This document shows positions 19,549-29,276 of a DNA stretch of 64,000 bases, in pieces. Position 1 is the first letter of the stretch; each line of letters starts with the position of its first letter. A model generated the notes under the pieces. It was not told the origin of the DNA. It saw only the letters and a program-made list of their open reading frames with translations, and searched no databases. Source of the DNA: Aliiroseovarius sp. (GTDB taxonomy: Bacteria > Pseudomonadota > Alphaproteobacteria > Rhodobacterales > Rhodobacteraceae); assembly GCF_030148435.1 (NCBI RefSeq), contig NZ_JASBTN010000079.1:62001-126000 (forward strand), given 5' to 3'. Both the position numbers and the translations under genes were made by a program.

Positions 19549-19860
19549 CGGCGCGGGATCCTGTCTCGGTCCTGGGAAGGGCGCCCGGGATGGGCTCCCC
19601 CGGTTTACTTACTGCGCGCGGGGGCGGCAAGAGCAGGGGGCAGGCACGACCCGGCGCCGGGGTCAGGCGGGCGTTGACCTTGCCCCGGGACCGTCCTCGC
19701 CTTGGCCATGGCTGGGCAGAGATGACTGCGGCGCAGGGGGGGGTGCAGGGCCAAGGCGCGCGGCGGACCGGCCTCCTTGCCAGCGCCGTGGGGCGGGCGA
19801 CGGTTTTCCCGATCTGTCGGGGCGCCCGCGCTGCAAGCGGGGCCAAGACGTCGAACCGCG

Positions 19861-20037
19861 TTATTGCCGTCGCTTGCGGCGCGGGAGGAACACATTGACC
19901 AGCGCGCCGACCAGAAGGGCGGATGCAAAACCCGCCACCGCCCAGATCACCGCGAGCCACAGAAACAGGTTCACCCCCAGCGAGACCAGCGCGGGGATGG
20001 TGTAATCGGGTGCGGCGCCTGTCGGTCGGTTCTGCAT
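19861..20037 (-). CDS. Small membrane protein
   Basis: MQNRPTGAAPDYTIPALVSLGVNLFLWLAVIWAVAGFASALLVGALVNVFLPRRKRRQ; two predicted TM segments. Confidence 0.5.
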   Translation of the reverse strand: MQNRPTGAAPDYTIPALVSLGVNLFLWLAVIWAVAGFASALLVGALVNVFLPRRKRRQ

Positions 20038-20105
20038 GGGAACACTGTGCCACAAAGCGGCGGCCTGCGGGTTCAAATGGCGGTGAAGGCGCGGTGAGAG
20101 CGCGG

Positions 20106-21227
20106 TCAGCCCCGTGCCCGGGCGGCCTCCAGCGCCTCCGGCAGGGCGGCTTCGAACAGGTCCAGTTCACACCCGCGCCCGGCCGAGATGCGAATGCAGC
20201 GGTCCTGTGGCGCGACGAAGGGCATGCGCACGAAGACGTCCCGCGCGACCAGCTCGTCCAGCACCGCGCGAGCAAACACCCCGTCCGCGCCGCAATCCAC
20301 CGCAACGAAATTGGTCGCCGAGGGCAGGGCGCTCAGCCCGTTCGCCGCGGCAATCGCGCCGATCCGGTCGCGCGCGCCAGCCACCTGCGTCACCACGTGG
20401 CGAAGCCAGCCCTGATCCGCAAGCGCCGCCAAAGCCCCGGCCTGGCTGATCCGGCACATGCCGAAATGGTTGCGCACCTTGTTGAAGGCCATGATCAGCT
20501 CGGGATGGGCAATCGCGTAGCCCACCCGTGCCCCCGCGAGCCCATGGGCCTTGGAGAAGGTGCGCAAGCGGATCACACGCCGGTCGGTGACATCCAGCGG
20601 CGGGGCGGTGCCCTCGGGGGCAAACTCCACATAGGCTTCGTCCAGCACCATCAGGCAGCCTTCGGGCAGGGCCTCGATCATCGCCTGCAGCCGGTCCGCC
20701 CCGTGCCAGGTGCCCATCGGATTGTCCGGATTTGCGAGGTAGACCAGCTTGGCCCCGGTGCCCTCTGCCCGGGCGACCAGCGCGTCGGGATCCTCGTGAT
20801 CGCCCGCATAGGGCACGGTCTCCAGCCGCCCGCCGAACCCGGCCACGTGGTAGTTGAAGGTCGGATATGCCCCGGCCGAGGTCACAACCACGTCGCCCGG
20901 CCCCACCATCAGCCGCACCAGGTAGCCCAGCAGCCCGTCGATCCCTTCGCCCACCATGATTGCATCTGGCGGTACGCCGTGGTGCGTGGCCAAGGCCTGG
21001 CGCAGATCGTGGCTTTCCGGGTCGCCATACATCCAGGCGTCGGCGGCGGCCTCGCGCATCGCTTCGATGGCGGCGGGGGAGGGGCCGAAGATGTTCTCGT
21101 TCGCCCCCAACCGCGCGGCAAAGCTCCGTCCGCGCGCGCGTTCCTGGGCTTCCGGCCCGACAAAGGGCACTGCGGCGGGCAGGGAGGTGGCAAGCGGGGT
21201 GAGGCGGGGGGCGTGGTTCCTGGTCAT
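20106..21227 (-). CDS. Pyridoxal-phosphate-dependent aminotransferase, class I/II (HisC-like)
   Basis: LGANENIFGPSPAAIEAMREAAADAWMYGDPE...VLDEAYVEF...RTFSKAHGLAGARVGYAIA. Confidence 0.88.
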   Translation of the reverse strand: MTRNHAPRLTPLATSLPAAVPFVGPEAQERARGRSFAARLGANENIFGPSPAAIEAMREAAADAWMYGDPESHDLRQALATHHGVPPDAIMVGEGIDGLLGYLVRLMVGPGDVVVTSAGAYPTFNYHVAGFGGRLETVPYAGDHEDPDALVARAEGTGAKLVYLANPDNPMGTWHGADRLQAMIEALPEGCLMVLDEAYVEFAPEGTAPPLDVTDRRVIRLRTFSKAHGLAGARVGYAIAHPELIMAFNKVRNHFGMCRISQAGALAALADQGWLRHVVTQVAGARDRIGAIAAANGLSALPSATNFVAVDCGADGVFARAVLDELVARDVFVRMPFVAPQDRCIRISAGRGCELDLFEAALPEALEAARARG

Positions 21228-21484
21228 GGCCGCAGTATGCCGAAGAGCGGGGCGGGGGCAAGGGATTGCGCGGCGTTCCGCAACGGGTCTGCACTGGGCA
21301 TCGGGCGCGGGATGTCGGGCGCGGGACGCCGGGCGCACCCTTGGCCCGACGACTGTTTCAACCAGGGGCTGCAATTCGACCTCCAGGCTGTGCACCTTGC
21401 CGGCAAACGGGGGCAAATGTCGCATCCATCCGGCAGATGTCGCCCCTGTCCCTTGACCCGACTCGGCCCCGGGGCTAGAGCGGG

Positions 21485-21690
21485 GGCGCTTCGGTCCGGG
21501 CCTCGTGCCTGGTGCAAAAGGGAACGCGGTGCGCCTGTCTGGTCAACCCGCGACTGCCCCCGCAACTGTAAGCGGCGAGGCGCGTCGGACATGCCACTGT
21601 CCCCCGTAAGGGTGGGATGGGAAGGCCCGATGCGCTGCTTGAGCCGCGAGTCAGGAAACCTGCCGAGGTGATCACCCTGTATCCGGCGCG
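21485..21690 (+). promoter_or_regulatory. Cobalamin (AdoCbl) riboswitch
   Basis: GCCTGGTGCAAAAGGGAACGCGGTGCG, CCGCGACTGCCCCCGCAACTGTAAGCGG, CCACTG...GGGAAGGCCC and GAGCCGCGAGTCAGGAAACCTGCC B12-box; upstream of a TonB receptor. Confidence 0.95.
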
Positions 21691-21821
21691 GGGCGCGTCG
21701 GGGCAACGGACCTTCCGTCGTGGTGGCACATTCACCGCCCGGAAGGTGTGCCTTCCGGTCAGACCAAAGACCCGCTATCCCCGGCCCGTTGGCCGGGAAT
21801 GCCATGGAAGGCAGACAAACC

Positions 21822-23666
21822 ATGACCCGACGCGTGCTACTTGCATCCGCCGCCACCACCGCCATTGCGGTCCTGACCACCACCCCCGCCCTGTCCCAGG
21901 AGATCTTCGATCTGGGCACGATCACCGTCTCGGCCAATGCCGAAGCGACCGAGCTGGCCCGCTCCGGCACCACCGTCGAAGTGATCGGCGGCGACGAGCT
22001 GTCGACCCAGAGCACCGGGCAGATCGCCAACTACTTTACCCGCCTGCCGGGCGTGGTGACAGTGAACAACGGCGGCCTGGGCACCAACACCACCTTCCGC
22101 ATCCGCGGCCTGGGCGGCGCCTATGTTCCGGTGCTGATCGATGGCATCGACATGTCCGACCCGGCCTCGACCGGCAACGGGTTTTCCTGGGGCGGGCTGA
22201 CCGGCGCGGGCATTGGCCGTGTCGAGATCCTGAAGGGCGCGCAATCGGCCCGCTACGGCCAGGGCGCCATCGGTGGTGTCGTGAACATCGACACCTGGCG
22301 CCCGGAGGTCGATGGCGCCTCGGGTCAGGCCAGCGTGGAATACGGCAGCTACAACACCCGCGCCGCCAGCGCCTCGGCGGGTTTCCGTGACGCGCGCACC
22401 GAACTGGCCTTTACCGCCTCGCGCATCCTGACCGACGGGTTCTCGACCCTGGCCGCGAACACCGAGGACGACGCCTATCGCGCCACGCGCCTCAGCTTCT
22501 CTGCCACTCATCAGGCCACCGACAACCTGCTGATCGGTGCCGCGATCCTGACCGAAGACAGCTTCGTCGAATATGACGAGACCTTCGACGGCGACCCGAC
22601 CAATGACAACACCGCCACCACCGCGCGGGCCGGGCGCCTGTCCGCCGAGTTCTCGACCGGCGCCGTGGACCACGATGTGTCGTTCTCGAAGCTCGACACC
22701 GAACGGCGCGACACCGGCTGGTACAGCTTCTTCAAAGGGGAACGCGAGAAAGTCGAATACAGGGGCAATGTCGCTCTCGGCATGACCGACCTGAGCTTCG
22801 GCATCGATCACCTGGCCGAAAGCGCCACCACCGTGGATGGGCTCGCGACAACCACCACCACGACCGCGAACACCACCGGTCTCTTCGCCGAGGCCGCCTT
22901 TGCGCCCACCGATGCGCTGGATGTGGTCGTGTCGCTGCGCCATGATGACAACTCGCGGTTCGGCGGCATGTTCTCGAAACGCGTCGCCGCCGCCTGGCGT
23001 CCGGCCGAGGACTGGATCATCCGCGCCCAGGCCGGTACCGGCTTCCGCGCGCCGTCGCTGACCCAGCTCGACACGTTCTACGGTCCCGGCGATTTCGACC
23101 CCGAAGAAAGCCTGAACCTCGAACTCGGCGCGGAAAGGCGCCTCGGCGGCGAAGATTTCGTCAAGGCCACGCTGTTCTACAACGAGATCGACAACCAGAT
23201 CTATTTCGATGGCGCCTCGACCAGCTGCACATCGACCTTCGGCTGCTTCGAAACCCAGAGCTTTACCGCCAAGGGGATCGAACTGTCGGGCCAGGTCGCC
23301 CTGTCCGACACGGTCGATCTGACCGGCGCCTATACCTGGACCGACGCCAAGGCCGCCGACGGCACCGAGCTGGGCCGCCATGCCGAGCACGTCCTTGCGG
23401 TGGGGCTGGACGTTCAGGCCACCGATGACCTGTCGCTGGGCGTCACCGCGCAGCGTTTTGGCGGCGTAAACCCGTCGCCCTTCGACGCGGGTTTCCCGCT
23501 GGTGGACGACTACACGCTGGTGGGCCTGAACGCGTCGTATGATCTGGGCAACGACATGGCCATTACCCTGCGCGTCGAAAACCTGCTGGACGAGCAATAC
23601 CAGACTTCGGGCGGCTACAACACGGCGGGCCGTTCGGCCTACCTGGGTCTGAGTGCGTCGTTCTGA
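21822..23666 (+). CDS. btuB: TonB-dependent vitamin B12 receptor
   Basis: Signal peptide, TonB box/plug (EIFDLGTITVSANAEATELARSGTTVEVIGGDEL..IANYFTRLPGVVTVNNGG), C-terminal YLGLSASF; riboswitch upstream. Confidence 0.92.
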   Translation: MTRRVLLASAATTAIAVLTTTPALSQEIFDLGTITVSANAEATELARSGTTVEVIGGDELSTQSTGQIANYFTRLPGVVTVNNGGLGTNTTFRIRGLGGAYVPVLIDGIDMSDPASTGNGFSWGGLTGAGIGRVEILKGAQSARYGQGAIGGVVNIDTWRPEVDGASGQASVEYGSYNTRAASASAGFRDARTELAFTASRILTDGFSTLAANTEDDAYRATRLSFSATHQATDNLLIGAAILTEDSFVEYDETFDGDPTNDNTATTARAGRLSAEFSTGAVDHDVSFSKLDTERRDTGWYSFFKGEREKVEYRGNVALGMTDLSFGIDHLAESATTVDGLATTTTTTANTTGLFAEAAFAPTDALDVVVSLRHDDNSRFGGMFSKRVAAAWRPAEDWIIRAQAGTGFRAPSLTQLDTFYGPGDFDPEESLNLELGAERRLGGEDFVKATLFYNEIDNQIYFDGASTSCTSTFGCFETQSFTAKGIELSGQVALSDTVDLTGAYTWTDAKAADGTELGRHAEHVLAVGLDVQATDDLSLGVTAQRFGGVNPSPFDAGFPLVDDYTLVGLNASYDLGNDMAITLRVENLLDEQYQTSGGYNTAGRSAYLGLSASF

Positions 23667-24528
23667 TCGCATAAGACGCAGGGTCGCCCTGGCGCTTGCC
23701 GGGGCGGTCCTTGCGAGCTTCGCAGTTGCGGAGGCCGAACCGCCGCGTCGTGTCGTGTCGATGAACCTCTGCACGGATCAGTTGGCCATGCTTCTGGCAT
23801 CCCCCGGCCAGCTGATTTCGGTCTCCGACGTGGCCTCGGACCCTCAGGTCTCGGCGATGATCGACGAGGCCCGCGCCTATCCGCAGAATTTCGGCCGCGC
23901 GGAAGAGATCTACCTGATGAAACCCGACCTGGTGCTGGTCGGTGAATATTCCCGCACCCAGGCCGCCGAGATGCTGGAACGCCTTGGCGTGCCGGTGCTG
24001 CGCCTGCCCTTTGCCCGCTCGATGGAGGATGTGGCCGAGGGCATCCGCCTCCTCGGGCAGGCCCTTGGGCGCGCGGCGGAGGCCGAGGCGATGGCGGCCG
24101 ATTTCGAGGCCCGGCTGGCGACTCTGCGCGCCGAGGTCCGCTCGAACCCCCGTGCCGCGCTCTATAGCGCCAATGGCTATACCACCGGACGGCTGTCGCT
24201 GTCGGGCCAGATCCTGCTGGCCGCCGGGTTCTCCAACGTGGCCGACGAGGCAGGCATTCCGATCGGGGGCAACCTGCCGATGGAGCGCCTTGTCATGGCC
24301 GAACCCGACCTGTTGATCACCGCCGCGCCCTATCCCGGCGCCTCGCGCTCCGAGGACGTGCTGCGCCACCCTGCCGTGCAGGCGATGCGCGCGGCGCAGA
24401 CCTCGAAGATGATTTCGTCGAACGACTGGGTCTGCGGCACGCCCTACGTGCTGCGCGCCATCGAAACACTGGCCGGCGAACGCCGCGCGCTGGACGCACA
24501 GGACAGGGCCGGGGAGGCCGGGCAATGA
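23653..24528 (+). CDS. btuF: Periplasmic cobalamin-binding protein
   Basis: PPRRVVSMNLCTDQLAMLLASPGQLISVSDVASDPQVSAM, BtuF/FhuD-like; overlaps the btuB end with a GTG start. Confidence 0.85.
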   Translation: MRRSDRIRRRVALALAGAVLASFAVAEAEPPRRVVSMNLCTDQLAMLLASPGQLISVSDVASDPQVSAMIDEARAYPQNFGRAEEIYLMKPDLVLVGEYSRTQAAEMLERLGVPVLRLPFARSMEDVAEGIRLLGQALGRAAEAEAMAADFEARLATLRAEVRSNPRAALYSANGYTTGRLSLSGQILLAAGFSNVADEAGIPIGGNLPMERLVMAEPDLLITAAPYPGASRSEDVLRHPAVQAMRAAQTSKMISSNDWVCGTPYVLRAIETLAGERRALDAQDRAGEAGQ

Positions 24529-25520
24529 GGCTGCTGTTCATCATCCTGATCCTGCTGGTCGCCGGGCTTTTCGTGGCGGGTCTGACCGTCGGCCCGGCAG
24601 ACACCGGGTTCACCGAGGCGCTGGCTGCGCTGGTGAATGGTGGTGACGGCCCGCTGCCCCTGGTGATGCGCGAAATCCGCCTGCCGCGCGCGCTTCTGGC
24701 GGTCATGGTCGGGGCGGGGCTGGGCCTCTCCGGCGCCGCGCTGCAGGGCTACCTGCGCAACCCGCTGGCCGAACCCGGGCTGATCGGTGTGTCGAACGCT
24801 GCCGCGCTGGGGGCCGTGGTGGTGATCCATGCCGGGCTGGTGGCCTCCGGCACGCTGGCCTTGCCCTTCGCCGCGCTGGGCGGGGCGCTGATCGGTGTTT
24901 TCCTGGTGCTGGCGCTGGCCGGCGCGCAGGGCGGATCACTGACGCTGATCCTTGCGGGCATCGCCATCTCGGCCCTGGCCGGCGCGCTCACCTCGCTGGT
25001 GCTGAACCTGTCACCCAACCCCTTCGCCGCCTCCGAGATCGTCTTCTGGATGATGGGCAGCCTCGCCGACCGGTCGATCGTCCACGTCGGCCTGCTGCTG
25101 CCCTTCGTGCTGGTCGGCGGCGCGATGATCCTGTCGCTGGCGCGCGGGTTGGACGCGCTGACCCTGGGTGAGGACGCAGCCGAGACGATGGGCTATTCAC
25201 TGACCCGCCTGCGCCTGGTGCTGGTGATCGGCGTCGCGGCCATCGTCGGCGGGGCCACCGCCGTTGCGGGCGCCATCGGCTTTGTCGGCCTTGTCGTGCC
25301 GCACATCCTGCGCCCCTTTGTCGGCGCGCAGCCCTCGCGGCTCTTGTGGGCCTCGGCGCTGGGCGGGGCGGTGATGCTGCAGATGGCCGACATCCTCGTG
25401 CGTGTCATCCTGCCCGAACGCGACCTGAAACTGGGTGTGGTCACGGCCATCGTCGGCGCGCCCCTGTTTCTGCACCTGATCGTGAAAACACGCCGGGAAA
25501 GCGGAGGCGGGCTGGCATGA
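24525..25520 (+). CDS. btuC: FecCD-type cobalamin ABC permease
   Basis: RLPRALLAVMVGAGLGLSGAALQGYLRNPLAEPGLIGVSNAAALGAV. Confidence 0.92.
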   Translation: MRLLFIILILLVAGLFVAGLTVGPADTGFTEALAALVNGGDGPLPLVMREIRLPRALLAVMVGAGLGLSGAALQGYLRNPLAEPGLIGVSNAAALGAVVVIHAGLVASGTLALPFAALGGALIGVFLVLALAGAQGGSLTLILAGIAISALAGALTSLVLNLSPNPFAASEIVFWMMGSLADRSIVHVGLLLPFVLVGGAMILSLARGLDALTLGEDAAETMGYSLTRLRLVLVIGVAAIVGGATAVAGAIGFVGLVVPHILRPFVGAQPSRLLWASALGGAVMLQMADILVRVILPERDLKLGVVTAIVGAPLFLHLIVKTRRESGGGLA

Positions 25521-26266
25521 GCGTTCTGACCCTCGACAGGCTTTCCGTCACCCTGCGCACGCGCAGCATCTTTTCCAATGTCTCGCTGCGGGTGGCCCCG
25601 GGCGAATTCGTCGGCCTGATCGGTCCGAACGGCGCGGGCAAGACCACGCTGATGCGCGCCGCCCTGGGGCTGATCCCCAGCACCGGGCGCTCCTCGCTGG
25701 CCGCGCTCACCGCCCGCGACCGCGCCAGGGCGGTGGCCTGGATGCCGCAATCGCGCGAGATTGCCTGGCCGATCCCGGTGGAACGGCTCGTCGCTCTGGG
25801 CGCCGAAGCCGCCGGGCATTCCCCAACCGGGCGCGCGGGCCAGACGGCCATCGAGGCCGCCATGTCCCGCATGGGGCTCACGTCCTACAAGGGGCGCGCC
25901 GCCTCGCGCCTGTCCGGTGGCGAACAGGCCCGGGCCCTCATTGCCCGCGCGCTGGCGCAGGACACGCCGCTTCTGATGGCGGACGAACCCATTGCCGGGC
26001 TTGATCCGGCGCACCAGATTTCGACCATGGAGGTCTTCGCCGCGCTGGCTGCCGAGGGCCGCGCCGCGCTGGTGTCGCTACATGACCTCGGGCTTGCCGC
26101 CCGGCACTGCACACGCCTCGTCCTGCTGGCCGAAGGTGGCATCCTTGCCGATGGCACCCCTGCCGAGGTTCTGACCCCCGAAAACATGGCCCGCGCCTTC
26201 GGCGTTTCGGTCTGGCACCGTCAGACCGGGGACGGGCCGATCTTCCAACCGCTGGAGGTGCTCTGA
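25517..26266 (+). CDS. btuD: Cobalamin ABC transporter ATP-binding protein
   Basis: GLIGPNGAGKTTLMRAALGLI, RLSGGEQARALIARALAQ, LLMADEPIAGLD; ATGA overlap. Confidence 0.9.
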   Translation: MSVLTLDRLSVTLRTRSIFSNVSLRVAPGEFVGLIGPNGAGKTTLMRAALGLIPSTGRSSLAALTARDRARAVAWMPQSREIAWPIPVERLVALGAEAAGHSPTGRAGQTAIEAAMSRMGLTSYKGRAASRLSGGEQARALIARALAQDTPLLMADEPIAGLDPAHQISTMEVFAALAAEGRAALVSLHDLGLAARHCTRLVLLAEGGILADGTPAEVLTPENMARAFGVSVWHRQTGDGPIFQPLEVL

Positions 26267-26934
26267 TGCTCACACTGGATGCCCCCTGGCTGGACTGGGA
26301 TCTGGGCGCGGAGATGCCGGTGATCTCATGGGCGCTGAATCGCCCTGGCATTACCACCGCCCGCCACATCATCTGGCGCGAGGTGAAGAATGCCGACCTG
26401 CCGCCCGGCATGGACGTCGTGGCCTGGCTGAAGGGCGAGCTTGCCAGCCGCAACCGTGCAGAGGCCGTTGCCTTTCTGACCTCGCGCAATGTCTCCGTGC
26501 ACCACGTGGCCGAGGCGACCGAAGGCCGGACTACCGCGCAGGCGGTTGCCACCGTGGGCCTGTCCAATGCCGAACGCGTCGGTGCGCGGGTGGATTATTC
26601 CCGCCGCGACTGGGGCACGATCAACGTGGCCCTGCGCCTGGATGCGGGCCTCACTCAGGCTGCCCTGATCGAGGCGCTTTCCATCGCCACACAGGCCCGC
26701 ACCGCCGCCGTGATGGATGCCGATTTCCGCCTGCCCACCGGCGTGGCCACCGGGACCGGCACCGATTGCATCGCCGTGGCCGCCCCGGCGGGCGACACCG
26801 GGTTTGCCGGTCTGCACACCGACGCGGGCGCTGCCATCGGCCGCGCCGTGTATACTGCCGTTGCCGAGGGCACCGCGCGCTGGCTCGCGAAATCCTTCCG
26901 CGGCAATCATGACATCGAGGAGGCAGCGCAATGA
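26266..26934 (+). CDS. cbiZ: Adenosylcobinamide amidohydrolase
   Basis: VLTSRNV-type CbiZ sequence (VAFLTSRNVSVHHVAEA, VGLSNAERVGAR, GTINVALRLDAGLTQAALIEALSIATQARTAAVMDAD..TGTGTDCIAVA). Confidence 0.9.
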   Translation: MLTLDAPWLDWDLGAEMPVISWALNRPGITTARHIIWREVKNADLPPGMDVVAWLKGELASRNRAEAVAFLTSRNVSVHHVAEATEGRTTAQAVATVGLSNAERVGARVDYSRRDWGTINVALRLDAGLTQAALIEALSIATQARTAAVMDADFRLPTGVATGTGTDCIAVAAPAGDTGFAGLHTDAGAAIGRAVYTAVAEGTARWLAKSFRGNHDIEEAAQ

Positions 26935-27569
26935 GCCCGATCGCCATCATCGAATTCCTCTCGCGCGGTGGCCCCGCGCTCTGGGCCATCGCCGCGCTGT
27001 CGGTGCTGACCGTGGCGCTGATCCTCTGGCGCATGTTGCAATTCTGGTCGCTGGGCGTTTGGCGCGGGCAGGGGGCCGAGGCCGCCGTGAGCCTCTGGTG
27101 CGACCGGGATGTAAGCGCGGGTCACGCCGCCCTGCCAGCCCGGCCGGGCATTCGCGCCCGCCTGGCACGGGTCGCGATGGAGGCCCTTCTGAACCCGCGT
27201 TTCGACGCCGAGGCCGCTGAACGCGAAGTCACCCGTGTCGCCAAGAACGAGCTGGCCGAGCTGCGCCAGGGCCTGCGCCCGCTGGAACTGATCGCCACCA
27301 TCGCCCCGCTGATCGGCCTGCTGGGCACGGTTCTGGGCATGATCGAGGCGTTTCAGGCGCTGCAGGACAGTGGCGCGGGCGCCGATCCCTCGGTGCTTGC
27401 GGGGGGCATCTGGGAGGCGCTTCTGACCACCGCCGCCGGCATGGCTGTCGCCATCCCCGCCGCCATGGCGCTGAGCTGGTTCGAAAGCGTGGTCGAACGG
27501 GTGCAGATCGACATGGAGGACATCGCCACCCGCCTGTTCACCCATGCCCCGGTGGACCGCGCCGCCTGA
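26931..27569 (+). CDS. exbB: MotA/TolQ/ExbB proton channel protein
   Basis: LRPLELIATIAPLIGLLGTVLGMIEAFQAL..GGIWEALLTTAAGMAVAIPAAMALSWF. Confidence 0.92.
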   Translation: MSPIAIIEFLSRGGPALWAIAALSVLTVALILWRMLQFWSLGVWRGQGAEAAVSLWCDRDVSAGHAALPARPGIRARLARVAMEALLNPRFDAEAAEREVTRVAKNELAELRQGLRPLELIATIAPLIGLLGTVLGMIEAFQALQDSGAGADPSVLAGGIWEALLTTAAGMAVAIPAAMALSWFESVVERVQIDMEDIATRLFTHAPVDRAA

Positions 27570-27946
27570 TGTTCGCCTTCGCCGCCTCCAGGCCCAGAAG
27601 ACGGCCCAGCCTGACCCCGATGATCGACATCGTGTTCCTGTTGCTGGTGTTTTTCATGCTGGCCTCGCAATTCGGCCAGGACCGGGCGCTGCCCCTGTCG
27701 CTGGGCGCGGGGGGCGGCAGCTATGAGGGCCCGCCGCGGCTGGTCTCGATCGGCCCCGACGGTCCCGCCCTGAACGGTGCCCCGATGGAGGCCGACGCCT
27801 TGGCCGAAGCACTGGCGCCGCTGATGGCTGCGCCCACGGACACGGTGGTGCTGCGTCCCGTGCCGGGCAGCGACCTGCAGGCCATCGCCGACGTGGCGAC
27901 AGCGCTCAACGCCGCCGGGATCAACCGGCTGGTGGTGGTGGAGTAG
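27569..27946 (+). CDS. exbD: ExbD/TolR biopolymer transport protein
   Basis: RRRPSLTPMIDIVFLLLVFFMLASQF. Confidence 0.9.
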   Translation: MFAFAASRPRRRPSLTPMIDIVFLLLVFFMLASQFGQDRALPLSLGAGGGSYEGPPRLVSIGPDGPALNGAPMEADALAEALAPLMAAPTDTVVLRPVPGSDLQAIADVATALNAAGINRLVVVE

Positions 27947-27950
27947 GCCG

Positions 27951-28331
27951 ATGGATTTCGCAACCGCCCCCAAACGCCGCCCCGCCGAGGCCATTCTGCC
28001 GATGATCAACGTGGTTTTCCTGCTGCTGATCTTCTTCCTCATGACCGCGCAGATCGCCCCGCGAGCCCCCTTTTCCGTCACCCCGCCCGACGCGCCGTCC
28101 GAAGGGGCGCCGGAGGGTGACGGCATCCTCTTTGCCGGGGCGGATGGAGCCCTGTTCTACAACGGTTTGCAGGGTGACGCCCTCTGGGCCGGCCTCTCGG
28201 ACCGGGCCGCCGATGCCCCGTTGATCCTGCGCGCGGACAGCGCCCTGCAGGGGCCGGAATTTGCCGCGCTGCTGAGCCGCCTCGGCGCGATGGGCATTGC
28301 CTCGGTCGAGCTTGTGGTGGGGGGAAGATGA
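27951..28331 (+). CDS. exbD: Second ExbD/TolR biopolymer transport protein
   Basis: RRPAEAILPMINVVFLLLIFFLMTAQI. Confidence 0.88.
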   Translation: MDFATAPKRRPAEAILPMINVVFLLLIFFLMTAQIAPRAPFSVTPPDAPSEGAPEGDGILFAGADGALFYNGLQGDALWAGLSDRAADAPLILRADSALQGPEFAALLSRLGAMGIASVELVVGGR

Positions 28332-29248
28332 GCAAGATCGTGCAATTCTCCGGCCTGATCGGCGTTTCCGCCGCGCTGCATGTTGCGGCCTTCTGGGGGG
28401 CGGGCTCCGATGGCGGCGCCCCTTCCGGTGCGGGGGGGCAAAATGCCGTGACCCTGGCCGCCGCTCCCGCCGAACTGGTGCAGGCGGTGGCGCAATGGGA
28501 CCGCGCGGCGGAGGTTGTCGAAGCGGTAAGTCAGGCGCTGCCCCCGGCGGTGGAGGACGCGCCGCCCGTGACCGAGGCATCGGCGGCCGCACTCGCACAG
28601 CCCCCGGCACCGCAGCCGGTGCCGCCCGCCCAGCAGGCGGCGCTGCCGATCCCGACGGCCCCCGCCAGACCCGCGCAACCGGAGGCCGCCGCCCCCCCGC
28701 CGCCGCAGCCCGCGCCGGAGGTGCCGCAGCTCCGCCCGACCCGGCGCCCCGAAGCCCCCGCACCCCGCACCACGCCGCCGGTCGAACTGGCCCGGCCTGC
28801 CCCGGCGCCCGTCCCGCAGACCACCGCGGAACCGCCCGCCCGCCCGGCTGCGAAACCTGCTCCCGCATCTGCCCCGCAACCCGCCGCCCGCGCGGCGGGC
28901 AATGGCGAGGACGCCCAAGCAGGCGGGGCGGCGCAATCCGGCGCCGAGGCCCCCTCGGCCGCGCGGATCAACAAGCTGATGGCGCGCTGGGGTGGCGGCA
29001 TCCGCAAACGGGTCGAGCGGCGCAAACGCTACCCCTCCGGCACCCGCGCCGCCGGGCAGGTGGACCTGAGCCTGTCCGTCACCACCCGGGGCCAGCTTGC
29101 CGGGGTGCGCATTACCCGCAGCTCCGGCGATGCCGCACTGGACCGCGCGGCCCTGAAGGCGGTTCAGGGCGCGCGCCTTCCCGCCGCGCCCAAAGGCATG
29201 CCGGCGGGGACACATGCCTTTACGCTGACGCTGGCTTTCTCACGCTAA
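28328..29248 (+). CDS. tonB: TonB-family energy transducer
   Basis: N-terminal TM, Pro/Ala-rich linker, C-terminal TonB domain (VTTRGQLAGVRITRSSGDAALDRAALKAVQGARLPAAPKGM). Confidence 0.9.
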   Translation: MSKIVQFSGLIGVSAALHVAAFWGAGSDGGAPSGAGGQNAVTLAAAPAELVQAVAQWDRAAEVVEAVSQALPPAVEDAPPVTEASAAALAQPPAPQPVPPAQQAALPIPTAPARPAQPEAAAPPPPQPAPEVPQLRPTRRPEAPAPRTTPPVELARPAPAPVPQTTAEPPARPAAKPAPASAPQPAARAAGNGEDAQAGGAAQSGAEAPSAARINKLMARWGGGIRKRVERRKRYPSGTRAAGQVDLSLSVTTRGQLAGVRITRSSGDAALDRAALKAVQGARLPAAPKGMPAGTHAFTLTLAFSR

Positions 29249-29276
29249 GGCTTTGGGCCCGACACGCTGCACCGTC

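Noticed and set aside
19565-19860. Possible ORFs between the ABC exporter and the small membrane protein gene
   Set aside because: Short overlapping ORFs on both strands lacking domain-like composition; treated as intergenic.
21837-23774. 645-aa minus-strand ORF opposite btuB
   Set aside because: Antisense artefact of GC-rich third positions; btuB has signal peptide, plug and barrel features plus a riboswitch.
28540-28920. Pro/Ala-rich repetitive DNA
   Set aside because: Normal periplasm-spanning linker of a TonB protein; no exact tandem period.
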